A stretch of 64,000 nt of DNA from Zonotrichia leucophrys gambelii (taxonomy: Eukaryota; Chordata; Aves; Passeriformes; Passerellidae): positions 64,098,216 through 64,162,215 of the forward strand of contig NC_088171.1 in the NCBI RefSeq assembly GCF_028769735.1, given 5' to 3'. Made by a program: the position numbers and the translations under genes. This document shows positions 1 to 11,775 of this stretch, piece after piece (position 1 is the stretch's first letter; every line of letters begins with the position of its first letter). Below the pieces are notes generated by a model that saw nothing but the letters and a program-made list of their open reading frames with translations, ran no database searches and was not told the DNA's origin.

Positions 1-3000
1 CACTAGAGGGCATGGCTGTGCATAGAAAAGCAAAACAGAGATGTGATAGTATTTATTTCTCTGCAAGGGCATGTGTCTCAGATGGGCAAAATTTTACCGA
101 TGATGTATTAAGTACAGCACATGGCTTATTTCATCTCACAAGGACACCTTGGAAACCACCACTGGTTTGAGTGGCACCAAGTGTGTAGTGTCCAGCTGGC
201 ATTTGACATAGTCACACGGTGGTTTAAATAAGCTCTTTTCTCCTGACTAAGCTGGGTGGGGAGATCTGTGTCACACTGTTTCACTTGGTATTTTTAGGGC
301 CATGTAGACAATCCTCATGAACAGAAGCAGAGGCCAGTGTTGTGTCCTTGCCTCCTAGCAGAATAGTAGTTTCTGCCATTTCCAGTGACTCTCACACTGG
401 CACTTCTGTGGAAATGGTCAGAGGGGCTGCACTTGGTAGCAACTGGCTGAAGAAAACATACTTGTGTAGACTGCATAGTTCGTGTAGCTAACCTTGACCC
501 TGATGTCAAGGAAATTAAAAAGATGTATTAAGCATGAATGAATGCCCTACAATGGTATTTGCAGTACTATTAAGTAGTTACATTTTGTCTGCTATTTTTA
601 TTGCACTTGTGAGTAATTTTGCTGGAGTAGGCTTTGTATCCTATGATTAGATGTTCCCCGTGGCTATAAAGCATAATTGGTTGGTTTGAGGAGAAAGTCA
701 TGTGTTTTCTGTGTCATTGCAGTGCCAGAAAATGCTGGTGTGGCTTTAGGAGCAGGCTTACAGGGATGCTGGGGTGGGAAAGAACCTTAGCAGGACCTGT
801 GTGTTTTGGAGGTGTTCTGGGAGGGAACCCCCCTTCCACTGCTGTATTCCCAATCTGCACTAAGAGGCTCTGCTGGAGTCTCTGTGCTGGTGTGAGGAAA
901 GCACAGAAATGCTGATGGCAGAGAAGGGACTGCAAACGTGTAGGAAACTGCTGTGAGCGGGTGGGATGTGCTGTGAAGCACAAGGGGCTTTTAGTCCAAT
1001 AAAATACACGTTTCCCCAGTGCTTACTGCTCTGTTTAAGTTCTTCTGTGTTACGTCCAATTTTCTATGAACGTGACCAATTTCTGTTCCCCTGGATGTCA
1101 GAAGCAGGGTTTGAGGGAAGTGCAATGATACCCAGACTGAGATTCTTGAAGGACAAGTGTATTATGTGTCAGTTTTATTGATCAGAGGCAATTAGCTCAG
1201 CCAAACCCAATTAGGACACAGTTTTAGTTTTAGGCACACAGACATTAATCACTCATTATCCAAGTGAACTCTAAAGGGAATTACAACAGACTAACAGAAT
1301 AAAATGGCTGTCCCTTTGCTGCTAATGGAGGAGTTTTCTAGATTTTTATTTGGTAATATACTGCTTGTTTTGCTGACTTCCTCTTACATTAAATCTGCTT
1401 TTGTTTTTTGCACTTTTTTCCATCAACAAGATCTTAATCATCTGTCATTCTGGCCTTTCTCGTGACAAATATCGTCCCATGAGTGATTTTAATGGATTTT
1501 CCCCCTTTTATTTTTTCCCCTGTTAACTCCTCCCCTTGGTTGCTGCTCTTGCTTAAGGCAATTTTTGTTGAAGCCTTCTGGCTGACTGCCTAGCATTTGG
1601 CTAATAACTCTGTGCAATTGTCAACTTCATACTGTTTCAGCGTTTGAAATAAAATTCTCTTTCCTCATTTTATATGGGTCTGCTGTTTACTAGTTCATTA
1701 TGCACAGAATCTAATCCACTTATGCTGTAAGTAGCCTGGAGACAGAGATGGGTTTTTTTTATCTTCATGTTGTATTTTATTTATTGAGCATAATTCAGTT
1801 TGAATGAAATGAAATAGTTAGAATGGCTCTTGTACTTCTGCAGAACTTTCTTATCACAGTACATTTTGTCAGTTTGATTTATTTTATCTGTCTATTTACC
1901 ATTGTTGTGACAACCCAGAGTTGCTTTACTAGCTACAGTAAAAGTATCTCATCCTCCTGGAAAGTACTTCATATTTCAAATTACATAGCTTCAGGCTGGA
2001 CCTGAGAATTGCACAGGCAAGTTTTGATTTAAAGTGTTGTCTGCTGGCTCTCTCTCAGTTTTCTTTTGGTTTTTTTTTTAGGTATGCTTTTTGCTTGGAA
2101 AGTAGCTATCATTGCTGAATATCAAGGTCCATTAGATGTAGACAAATATTGTTCATATGAAAAACACTGAGACAAAAATGCCAAATTCTCATATTTAGGT
2201 GCCTGATTTATGACATGGGCTTTTGAGATCATTAAAGGTGGGATGTGGCCATTCTGCAACAGCTGAAAATAACATTTCAGTGCCAAATTTAAACCATTTT
2301 GCTTTGTCATTCTGACCTGTATAACCCCGCACACAAAATGGAAAAACTGGATTGGACCTGTCTATTGATGCTATAGTGCTGTGAGATATAGTATTGGCTT
2401 TCTGTAGAAAGTCTTCATTGTAGGGATTTTCCAGGAATGGGAGAGTGTGAGGTTAGTGTTGTTCAGACCAAGGCTCTGACATGGAATGCATGTGAGGCTT
2501 AAAGAGCCTTCAGCAAAATATGTGTACTAAAATGAGGAAGAGGAAATACACTGCTTTGAGAGATGCATCTGAAACCTTGCCTTTTCCCAGCAGCAGAGTA
2601 AGGGAACTATGTAACATGTGAGAATATTATTTTTATTCTCAGAAGAGTTATAAATGTAATTCATAACCAGGAAGCTTTCCTAGTACATATACTTTTAAGA
2701 TAGTCAGAGGCCTTCAAATGTATCATACATCAATTCCCAATACAATCCTTTGTATTGGGAAATGGCAATAAAAATAAACCTAGAGTATTTCCAGCATGGA
2801 CTTGCAACAAGGAATTTTACTTCTTTCAGAAATTATTTAGGTTCTTTTTCAGTACATTGTATCAAACATTGTTTCAGTAATTCATGTACTTCTGACTTTT
2901 TAATGTTAATATTGCTGTATTATTGTTTACATAGCAATAATATTCATGTCTAGTAGCCAAACATCCAGTTGTTCTCACGGAGCAATTCTGTGCCATTCAG

Positions 3001-3394
3001 CATGGTTTTATTGTATACATTCATTGTGTACTCAAGCAGTATGACAGGGAGGTACAAGAAATCTGAACTGCTCTCAGTTTTAACTAAAAACTAGTTTCAC
3101 TCCAAAGATATATATTCAAGATCTTTAAGTCTAGCTTTGCTCTTCCATCTCTGAATCTCTCTTAGCTTCATAAAATATCAAGTTTTTATTTATTCTTTCC
3201 CTAGCTATGTCCTGCATCCCACAGCTTCCACTAGGAAATTGTTTTTACTGAGTAAGCAGTAAACAGATGCATCTAAATGCTGCAGTTCATAATGGCACTG
3301 TCTGTACATATTAAAGACTTTGCTCACATCTGCCTTGATGTTGCAAAATCACCCTATGTTGAACAGGAAGAAAATTAATTTTACGAATATAACT
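1..3394. other. Unique AT-rich noncoding DNA
   Basis: I see no gene, exon, RNA gene or recognisable transposon here. The open frames are all under 100 codons, overlap one another on both strands and resemble no family I know. Short homopolymer runs occur (for example a T run near 2070-2080). The only structured element I can point to is the hairpin at 2734-2761, listed separately. Confidence 0.6.
2734..2761. other. Perfect 12-bp inverted repeat (hairpin)
   Basis: The arm ttcccaatacaa (2734-2745) is followed by a four-base loop, tcct, and then by its exact reverse complement ttgtattgggaa (2750-2761). Two more pairs form outside a single mismatch (c2731-g2764 and a2732-t2763). Its function is unknown. 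It could be a DNA cruciform, a hairpin in a transcript, or the relic of a small inverted-repeat element. It is too short for a typical microRNA precursor. Confidence 0.8.
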
Positions 3395-4042
3395 GCATGT
3401 GGTGGGTCCTGAGCCAACGATGTGCCCTTGTGGCAAAGCAGGTTAATGGAACCCTGTACTGCACCAGGAGGTTGCATTGGGTATAGTCAGAGCAGGTGTA
3501 AGGAGGTGATCTGTCCCCTCTTTTCAGCAGTGGTGAGGCCACACCTGGAGTGCTGTGTCCTGTTCTGGGCTCCCCAGTACAAGGGAGACATGGCCATAGG
3601 GGAGAGAGGCTACAGAGATGATTGGGGAACTGGGGAATCCTCCCAGTGGAGAAAGGCTGAGGGAGCTGGGACGCTTTCACCTGGAAATGATAAGGTTCAT
3701 GGAAAATGTTTTCAGGATCTTATCAGGTATCAAATACCTGAAGGGGGACTGAGAAGAGCCAGGCTCTTTTCATTGGTGCCCAGTGACAGGACCAAAGACA
3801 GCAGGCACAAAGTGAAATACAGGAGGTTCCTTCTGAACATCAGGAAACACTTTTTCACTGCAAGAGTGACCAAACACTGGCAAAGATTGCCCAGAGAGGC
3901 ATTGCACTCTCCCTCCTTGGAGATAATCAAAAGCCATCTGGACATGGACATGGCTCTAGGTGACCCTGCTTGGGTAGGGGGGCTTGGTGGACTCCAGAGG
4001 TCCCTGCCAAAACCAACCCTCCTGTGATCCTCTGATCTCTGT
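3395..4042 (+). mobile_element. CR1 LINE, 5'-truncated 3' end, plus strand
   Basis: CR1 is the dominant non-LTR retrotransposon of birds. Copies are usually truncated at the 5' end. This copy starts inside the end of the ORF2 region, in sequence equivalent to 'gagccagcagtgtgccc'. It carries the reverse-transcriptase C-terminal signature VVRPHLECC...FWAPQY, encoded near 3530-3590. It continues through the region reading NIRKHFF...HWQRLPREA near 3830-3900 and ends near 4042 in a decayed version of the CR1 3' terminal repeat (gatcctctgatctctg). One frame, 3422-4027, stays open for 201 codons, but it runs across frameshifted ORF2 and downstream sequence, so it is a transposon relic and not a host gene. 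The copy is clearly diverged. Confidence 0.93.
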
Positions 4043-7000
4043 AAAATCTTGTTTTCTAGGAACACCATACTAAGTTTTCAGTTTATAACTGTTTATTGAT
4101 TCATTGGTACTTCCTTTTTACTCATACATACAACTTTTGGAAGAAACCTGGACACTGAAGACACAGATCTTAGAAAATAGAGGTTTCCTTAAATTTTATG
4201 GGGAAGGCTGAGCTAAAATGGTGATTATCTGATTCTTGCTGTAATGACTTTACTGTATTGCTTTAATTAGCCAGTGGTATGTTTTTTGCTTCAAATTAAT
4301 CATCAGTATCTAGGAGTGATTCAGTAATTTCAAATTAGCTCATTTGATACTGAGAGTTCTGAAGATGCTTTCTGAATATCAGTAAATGAAGATTCAAATA
4401 TATACAAACATACAAGATTTAAATATTCAGCAGTTACTTATGGAATTGTTGTATAGTTAGAAATCAGGTTGCATCGAGATTCTTAGCCTTATATATTTAT
4501 GTTAGTCCAGCAACTCATTTCAGCATGAGGCTCCCTGCACTTTTTTTTACTACAACAAGTCTAAATATGACTTGGAAAAAGAGATATAATATACATAATG
4601 TTTTATGTATATAGGTATACATGTGCATTTATGACTTCATGTAATGGCTGTAATACTTCCATTTTTGCAGTAACAGAGGAAAATATTAGATATCTAACTT
4701 GTATCAGACAATTTTATTTTTAAAAGTAGTTACTTTAAATAGACCATTCAGTGTCTTCAAATTATCAACTAGGCTGAAGAACAGACATTGAAAAATGAAA
4801 AGCAATTCAGCTTTTTTAAACTAAAGTTTAGTGATTCTATTGAGTTCATATGATTTGAGTTTACATACAGGTATTGATGATTCCATTAGTCCATTCTGCC
4901 ATTACCAGAATAAGAATGCATCATCTTCACTCTCCTGTTGGAAAATCCTTTTCAACAGCTCTCACTTTACATTTCCTTCGCACTATGAAGGAGAACAACC
5001 TGGTTTTCATGCTGTTCACAAATGAAACATAGGCTCTCATAAAATACATCTTATTATAAGTATATCATCACTTCAAGAAATACAGACTAAAAGGCAGAAT
5101 CCATAAGTCTTTCCCATAAGAGATTCACACATTCCTTTATTCAAGGAAAAATCTGCAGTTTTAAGATACCAAAGCTAAGTTGTTCTGTGAGCAGCGGAAC
5201 TAATGAAGTTTTTAAAAACTATTTTTGTCTCCCACATTCCATAGTCCTTCCCATTCTCAGTGCTCAAGTACTTCTTCCAGCTCCTTCTCATGTCTTTTGC
5301 CAGTTTGGCTGAGAACGTGGCAACATATGCCGCTGCTGAAATAAGCGTGTGCCGATTGCCTGTTCATTATATCCATGGTGATTGGCCAACTGGCTGATCT
5401 GCAACTGGCTTTTCCTTAGTGGGAGCACTCATTTCGATCCATCTCCAACAATCAGTTTTCACAAAATGTATGGGAATTTGCTGTCTTTGAGAGCTGTGTA
5501 TCTCTCTGAAGCTTGAAATGCTCAGTGGAGCCCCAGGTTTAGGCAGGGGAGGACTTGCAGTACAGTGCCGTGTGATCTTCCTTCTTCACTTCCTTGGGAA
5601 AACAGGTCCAAAGTTACTGTCCCATAATACTTGCATCTCAGAAAAAAAAATGAATCTCAAAATTCATCAAAGTTAATAAAATTATCAGAATTGTTTGGTC
5701 TAGCTAATATTACTCAAGGCAACAGAATGTCTTTTAATTTTGTAGTGTCATTAGAGGGAGTACCATTTGCGGGAGGCTACATGAGAGTAACTTAATGGAA
5801 TATTTTAAATTTTAAAAAGTTTTTAAATACTATTATGCTGTCTCTTCCAGAACAAGTGAAAGATGAATCCTGATGCAGGAAAGCAAAATGCTCAGATTAT
5901 AAAATGACAGCTCTACCTCTAAAAGGACTTTTGCAGTCTCATGAGGTTAAAAACACAGGTGGTGGATGATCAGATCCACTGACCTATAGGCACAAGGCAG
6001 ACTCTCCCATTTTCTGAACAGAACTCTTTTCTTTAAGGATGCAAAGACCTGAAATTTCAAAGTGGTACACATTTTTGTGTAAGGCCAGCTTGCATCTAGA
6101 GAGTCTTTATATCTGTAAGGCAGGATTATTATTTTCACAGTACAGCATCTGTGTTAAATGATTTCAAGGCACTACATTCCAGACATTGCAGAAGGATTTC
6201 TCACTGCCTCAGTGACCTGGAAGTCAAAAGCTCACAAACTTCAGACATGGAAGTCTTCCTCATCTTCCCTGGAGCATGGGAGCTGTCTAACAGAAATACA
6301 TCAGCCTGCAGAGTCTGACAGGTGAACAAGGTTCCTGCTGAGCAATTTCAGTGAGTAGATGCATTCTTCCATCAATTATCTTCTGTCAAATTGGCATTTA
6401 TCATTTGAAACCTGTTTTTCAAGAATTTTTCAAGCCAGCTCTTGCAAAAAGGAAGAGTGGAGTTGAATATTAATATTCCTTAATTTGCTTATTTGTCATG
6501 CTCCCTTCTTTTAAGAAATGAATTTTTCATTTTCTCCTCTTCATACAGCTTACAGTTCATTCCATTTATCAACTGTTAAAAGTTATTTGATATAAGAAAC
6601 AGTATTCTCAAATGAATAAATTTACTTTATTGCCTATAAACTGTAGCAGTGATCTGTGGCATACTGAAACAGGACTCCCTGTTGATAGTGGGAAAATTAT
6701 GCTTTGTCTTGCCTAAAGACTGCTTTCATCAAAGCAACATTAAGGTGCAGTAACTCTTACAAAAGCTTTTCAGAAACACATTGGAGCTGAAGTAACAGAT
6801 TCCTGCTGATTTTTGGGATTAAAGAGGTTTAATCATGTGTTGCTGTGGTGAGTTAATTGTAGATAAGGACCAAATTTCTACCCAGCTTCTCTCTTGCTCC
6901 CAACTCCTCAGCGTGACCAAGGGAGAAAATAAGAACAACAGGCACAGGAAAGTTCATGGGTCAAGACAAAGACAGAAAGATTACTTATCATCTTCTGTTA

Positions 7001-7219
7001 TGGGCAAAATACACTTGGTGAAAATTAATTTCATTTATTCCCAATTAAAATATATTTGGCTAGTGAGAAAGAAATGTTACAACACCTTTCCTCCCCATTT
7101 CCCATGCTGAGCTTCAGTCCCTTACACCAAACTCCTCTGCCCTGTCCTGGAGGGGCATAGGTAAGGATGGGTGTGTGCATTACAGCCAGCATATAGTAAT
7201 TTCTCCTTGTCATTCATCA
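4043..7219. other. Unique AT-rich noncoding DNA
   Basis: No gene or transposon is recognisable. A 10-bp-stem AT-rich inverted repeat lies at 4589-4612 (arms 4589-4598 and 4603-4612, loop tgtt). Around 5280-5420 the sequence is somewhat richer in CpG and has a CCAAT box in reverse (attgg, near 5382), but no TATA box or open frame follows to support a promoter call. The remaining open frames are short and look random. Confidence 0.55.
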
Positions 7220-7550
7220 AATCATATAATTATAGAGTAGTTTGGGTTAGAAAGGACCTTTAGAGGTCATCTAGTCCAGTTCCCATGCAATGAGCAGGGA
7301 CATCTTCAAATTGCTCAGAGCCCCATCCAACCTGACCTTAAATATTTCCATTTGCCACCTCTCTGGACAACCTCTTCCAGTGTCTCACCACCCTCACAGT
7401 AAAGAATTTCTTCTGTGTTCCTAATCTTAAGTTCTATTTTAGTTTAAAATCATTACCTTTTGTACTATCCCAACAGACCCTGCTAAAAACTTTACACCAA
7501 ATACGGTTTCTTATTCTCTTCCTTCCTCTAACACTAAAATACTGGTAATT
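7220..7550 (-). mobile_element. CR1 LINE 3' fragment, minus strand
   Basis: The block begins at its left edge with a decayed reverse complement of the CR1 terminal repeat (atcatataattatagag). It then has the usual CR1 antisense landmarks: 'tttgggttagaaaggacctt' near 7240, 'catctagtccagttcccatg' near 7269, 'gcaatgagcagggacatctt' near 7287, and 'cctcttccagtgtctcacca' near 7371. Homology becomes weak after about 7490 but seems to continue to 'aaatactggtaattgaa' near 7550. No reading frame is preserved. The right edge is approximate. Confidence 0.9.
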
Positions 7551-7870
7551 GAACAGTATGTAAGAATAGTAACTTTATCAGAATCATCTCAGTGTTACAC
7601 AGGGTATTGCCAAGACTCAGTTTTTAACATTACAGGTTGGCATAAAGAGGATTCCTTGTTCCTGGTCTCTCTTTCTCTGTGTGGAGAACTTAGTGTGAGA
7701 TTCCTTTTAAAAGATGAAACCAAACCACAAGCTGTGGTCAGTTCTCTGCTCTACCAGTTCATGTCTTTAGCAAGTTTAAAACCAACTGATTAGTCACTAT
7801 GTAAGTGATCCCTTTCCCTCCCACAGACTCAAAGAATTCTTTGAGGAGTTCAGGTAGATAATACTCTCAC
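7551..7870. other. Short unique noncoding interval
   Basis: I see no gene or repeat between the CR1 fragment on the left and the LTR on the right. Confidence 0.5.
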
Positions 7871-8134
7871 TGTTACATGTTGCAGTGTGTTTTAAACTTC
7901 CGGGTCCCTTACCCACGTGTGCAAAACCCTCCCTTCCCCCCTCGCCCCCTTGCTGAGTGAGTCCTGTCAATCAGGCTTAACATTCCAACAAGGCATCGTG
8001 TGGTTGGTCAAATTCAAAGGATGGCTCTCAGGCCCAGAGGTCATTGGCCTGTCTGAGTGTCCCTCGTCCCTTGAGACCCCACCCCTCCCACCTGGTTGGT
8101 GGCTCACCTGTCCCCTCCCCTCCCCACCCCCTGA

Positions 8135-8143
8135 GCTTAAAAG
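8135..8143 (+). promoter_or_regulatory. TATA-like box of the LTR
   Basis: cttaaaagg lies just after a C-rich stretch and about 70 bases before the aataaa signal, as expected for the U3 promoter of an LTR. Whether it is active now is unknown. Confidence 0.45.
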
Positions 8144-8211
8144 GTGAAGCAGGCCATGTGCTTGCGATTCTGTTGGAGTTCTTCCCAAGATTCAGACATC
8201 TGTAACCATGG

Positions 8212-8217
8212 AATAAA
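8212..8217 (+). terminator. Polyadenylation signal of the LTR
   Basis: This is a canonical aataaa hexamer inside the LTR-like block, downstream of the TATA-like box. It would mark the end of the R region. Its use in the host is unknown. Confidence 0.5.
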
Positions 8218-8430
8218 CCTCTGGATATTAAACCCTCCAGCAGAATCCCTCCTTTGTCCTCACCTTCGCCTGAAGCCTTCTTCCTAAGGTAAACGGAGTT
8301 CCTAACAAGCCTGGACTTGTTTAGTGCCCAGCTGAAATCATCAGCAAGCTAAAGGTGTCTCTGGGGTGATGCACCACAGAAGCCGCCTTTGGCTCAGCCG
8401 CGAGGGTCAGACTGGCCCAGGCACAATCTA

Positions 8431-10326
8431 ACTGGTAATATTTGGATTCATATTCCAATAGTTACAGACATGGCTGTCTTCAAGGAGAACTGTGATAGTG
8501 AAATCCCATCAGACCAGTGCCTGCTTCTCAGGGATTTGATAAACTGTACTTGTTCCCCCAACCCACTTTGCTGTTTGACACTGGTCATATCCTGGTTTTG
8601 TACATGCAGTGGGAGCTTATGTGCTTCCACTCTTCCCAGCTTACTCCAGGTTGCAGGAAAAGGCTGTGGGCCTTCTGGGCAGAGATGAACGGTTCAGTGT
8701 GCCATTGCAGTAGTGGCACCTAAAAAGCCACATGCTCTGGCCACCCAGGCCACCTCATGTCATAATTGACATCCTGACTGTCATGCTTAACACCAAAAAG
8801 AACAGCTGAAAAGGCCAGATAGGTAGTTATTAACTAAACCTAAACTTTCTCTCTAAACGAGGAAACAATCTCACTGGCATACAAAACTAAATTATTCCCT
8901 CTTCTTTTGAAAGAGATGCAATTTGTAATGCGTATTTTTCATGAAATTCATCTTTGTTAATAAGATCTATAATTATAAAGCAGGAAGGCATAACGAGATT
9001 GGCTGATTATAATGCAGGGAGCATAGATGAGTATTTCTAATTCCCCAGAGCATGAATCTCTCTGGTGATGGTGCTAGCATGCTTAGAACAGCTAAACTGC
9101 TGTTTCTAAACATCTTTATTTTGAAAGAATTGTGTTTCAAGAGATTAAATTAGTTTGGAATGCTCAGCAGCTTTTCTTGTAGCTGCCATTTGCTTTCTTT
9201 TTGTCTTAATTTCTGTCTCTAACAGAAGTACCACAATCTAGTAACAGAGACTCTTGGTGGAATATCTGTGGTACAGCTCCACTCCTATGGCTGTGATCTG
9301 TGGACCAAATCCAGCACTTATTTAATGCTTTCACTATTTAGGTTTGTTTTAATATGGTGGTTTATTTGAATAAGAAAGGCATCGCTGGGTGACCTGAAGC
9401 AAATTTTTCATTTCTCTCTGTCTTAATATGTGTGAAATTGAGATGACGTTACAGATCTTCAGTCTCTTTCACTTAGGATTCCCAGAATGTATCCCAGGTG
9501 CTTTGAGCTGAAGATTGGGATAAAGAGCAACATCTTGTACAGTGGATGTTGTCCTCAGCTCTGAACTGACGTCCAGCTGATGGGAAGATGGAAACCTGCT
9601 TCTCTCACCCTGCTCCTTGAGGTAGGTACCCCTTGCAAATTCTCTTCCTTGCCCATCTCCTTAGCAACGTGCTAACATTCAAATGAGAATGTAGCATCTA
9701 TAACTTATCTAAGGGTTGCTGTCTTTCCTATTCTAAGCACTGCCTAATTTATTCTCCCTTCCTCCTTATTGCTGCATGGAGGTCTTTGCATTTTAATGTT
9801 AGAAAAAGTTGTCCATGAAGTTTTGAAGGGCTGACTGGTACGATAGGGAACTAGAACAGATGGCTGTACTTGCTGAGTGGAAGATGCCAAGTACACAGCA
9901 TGCAAAACTCCATCATCAGTGGACTTCTCAGTAAGCAGAATTTGGAAAGATTGTCAGCCCCAGTTTGGGGAGAGGTTAATGCTATCAGACCTCACAGGGT
10001 AAGGTTGTGTCTCAGGGTAGCAGATAAGGAAATCAGAAATATAATGTAATTCCATGTTTTATCTGTCACCACCTGCTAAAGACTGTTCAGGTAGCTTCAA
10101 GAAAGCATCCTCAAAGCAAGCAAACTCAGGAACGGCTGCAAAAGGAAAGAGAATATCTGGGACATTGCCTCTCATTCTAAAGGCACAGGGTAAAGTGCTT
10201 CCCTCTCCCAAGTGGGTTATCAATATGTCTGTTGATTCCTCTGGGCTTAGCAGGTAGATAGTGAAAGATCAATTAGTGTGGACAGTTCAGAGCAGGGCCT
10301 GAACTATCAGACATTGTACAAAGGTG
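8431..10326. other. Unique noncoding DNA with a candidate conserved block
   Basis: No gene is recognisable. The part from about 8930 to 9200 is AT-rich, repeat-free and contains TAAT/ATTA-type cores (for example 'gattggctgattataatgca' near 8998), which is the look of a conserved noncoding element. This is inference from composition only. The open frame at 8389-8688 begins inside the LTR and resembles nothing known to me. Confidence 0.45.
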
Positions 10327-10469
10327 ACACTTTCCCTTTGAATTTTACCCACATGATTGTTAAAGGGATCTATTTTTACATGAATAAGAGAGGCAATGAT
10401 TAGCCTTTCAATATGGAGTTTATTCTGTCTCATGATTTAAGTTAATTTTCCCAACTCCCAATAATCAGT
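10327..10469 (+). repeat. Direct repeat A, copy 1 (about 143 bp)
   Basis: This segment matches 11633-11775 in the same orientation, without gaps. I counted about 15 differences by eye, which is about 90% identity. Shared landmarks include 'ttttacccacatgattgtt', 'tatttttacatgaataag', 'aatatggagtttattct' and 'ttcccaactcccaataatca'. Similarity stops sharply at both ends. It could be a local duplication or two copies of a short dispersed repeat. No coding potential is seen. Confidence 0.9.
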
Positions 10470-11082
10470 AGGCTATTTAGCTGATGATCTCACACTTGAA
10501 AGAGAAAACAAAAAGAAAGGATGGGAAGGAAGTAGTACATTTACTACAAGCCAAGGTGTAGCTGCAGGTGATGTGGCAGTTTTACAATATGAAGAGAATT
10601 TTTCAATTAAACATCCAGGTTGGATTATCCTAGGAGGATTGTAAAAAGAAAGATATGAGTGAAGAGAGAGAACAAGATTAGGAGGTGGGGGAAAAATATA
10701 AAATGTGTGAATTAAGGGTATTACAAAGAAGGGATCTTCTTCAAACCGTTCAGCAGTATACAGGAATATCCTTACTGCAACATCTCCTGAGGGTGTTTCC
10801 TATTTCCATCTGAGGAGAAACTTTTACAGCTAAGTGTGAGAGAGGATAGGGTCAGAAAAGAGAACATGATCATAATCCAGGTATTAGTGCCTTCCTAAAA
10901 CAGAACAAAAGGAATGTTTCAGTCCCATAAACAATTAGAGGAATAGGAAGGAAAATAAAACAAAACATACTTTCTGTTTCATATAAGATTAACAGAAAGA
11001 TAAAGAGTTCACAAGTTATAGTGGTTTTCTGTTAGTCCCATGCAGAGACAAAGGCTGCAGTGATTCCATCTCTGATTAGACG
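10470..11082. other. Noncoding, A/G-rich spacer
   Basis: This is purine-rich sequence between direct repeat A copy 1 and a small CR1 scrap. No open frame, RNA gene or transposon is recognised. Confidence 0.5.
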
Positions 11083-11166
11083 TATAGAATTATAAAGTCA
11101 GAGAATCCTGCAGTATTGTGAGTTGGAAGGAACTCCTAAGGATCTTCAAAGTCCAGCTCCTGGATT
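11083..11166 (-). mobile_element. CR1 LINE, very short 3' end, minus strand
   Basis: 'tatagaattataaagtcag' followed by 'gagttggaaggaactcctaa' and 'caaagtccagctcctgg' is the antisense of the last 80 or so bases of CR1. Extreme 5' truncation is common for this family. The boundaries are approximate. Confidence 0.8.
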
Positions 11167-11632
11167 ATGAACTTGAAAATCCACAGACATAGAGAAAATA
11201 ATAGACACAGACAAAATAAACACTATAAAACTCAGAGAAGACCTAAAAAAGAACTTTATCTGAGGATTGGAAGAGCATCTAAATAAATGTTTATTTTTTC
11301 TTTGTATGATATATCCTTTCTGAACTCATGAATTAGCATGATTTAAAGGCAGGTATAGCAGTATTTCAAAATCTCAGCCATTATATTGAGAGAGTAACCT
11401 TCATAGAGAATTTGCCAACTTGAAATTTAGGCAGTGCAAGAACATGTGAAGGTTTGGCTAGTACACTTTTCTTCACATGTCATTGTAAATAGTGCTCTTT
11501 AGAATCCTGTATTCCATATCAGGTGTTTTTTTCTCCTTGTTTTGTTGGAGTTACAGTGAGAGAGCAACTACCAAGGGTAAATAGAAAATAGCACTCCAAA
11601 TTCCCTAAAATTAAGTGTCCTAGAGGCTGTGA
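11167..11632. other. Noncoding spacer
   Basis: No gene or repeat is seen between the short CR1 scrap and direct repeat A copy 2. Confidence 0.5.
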
Positions 11633-11775
11633 ACACTTTCACTTTTAATTTTACCCACATGATTGTTCAAAGGATGTATTTTTACATGAATAAGGAAGGC
11701 AATGATTAACCTTTTAATATGGAGTTTATTCTATCTCATGTTTTTGGTCAATTTTCCCAACTCCCAATAATCAAT
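11633..11775 (+). repeat. Direct repeat A, copy 2 (about 143 bp)
   Basis: This is the second copy of the segment at 10327-10469, 1306 bases downstream, same orientation, about 90% identical and ungapped. The most diverged part is the stretch before the shared 'caattttcccaactccc' or 'taattttcccaactccc' ending. Flanks on both sides differ from those of copy 1. Confidence 0.9.

Larger units (their letters stand above)
7871..8430 (+). mobile_element. Solo-LTR-like endogenous retroviral element
   Basis: This block stands out by its higher GC content and C-rich runs in an AT-rich setting. It opens with TGTTACATG at 7871. Its promoter-like order is a C-rich stretch (8080-8130), a TATA-like box cttaaaagg at 8135-8143, and a polyadenylation signal aataaa at 8212-8217 about 75 bases further on. 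That spacing fits the U3-R-U5 plan of a retroviral LTR on the plus strand. One possible 3' end is the 'taaca' at 8303-8307, which mirrors the opening 'tgtta'. LTR-like sequence may run on to about 8430. I found no target-site duplication matching 'ctctcac' at the left edge, and no second LTR, gag, pol or env sequence nearby. The simplest reading is a solo LTR left by recombination. Family assignment (for example a passerine ERVL or ERVK type) is not possible without a library search. Confidence 0.72.

Noticed and set aside
5280..5420. CpG-containing patch with CCAAT-like words, considered as a promoter
   Set aside because: No TATA box, no CpG island and no downstream open frame or transcript evidence.
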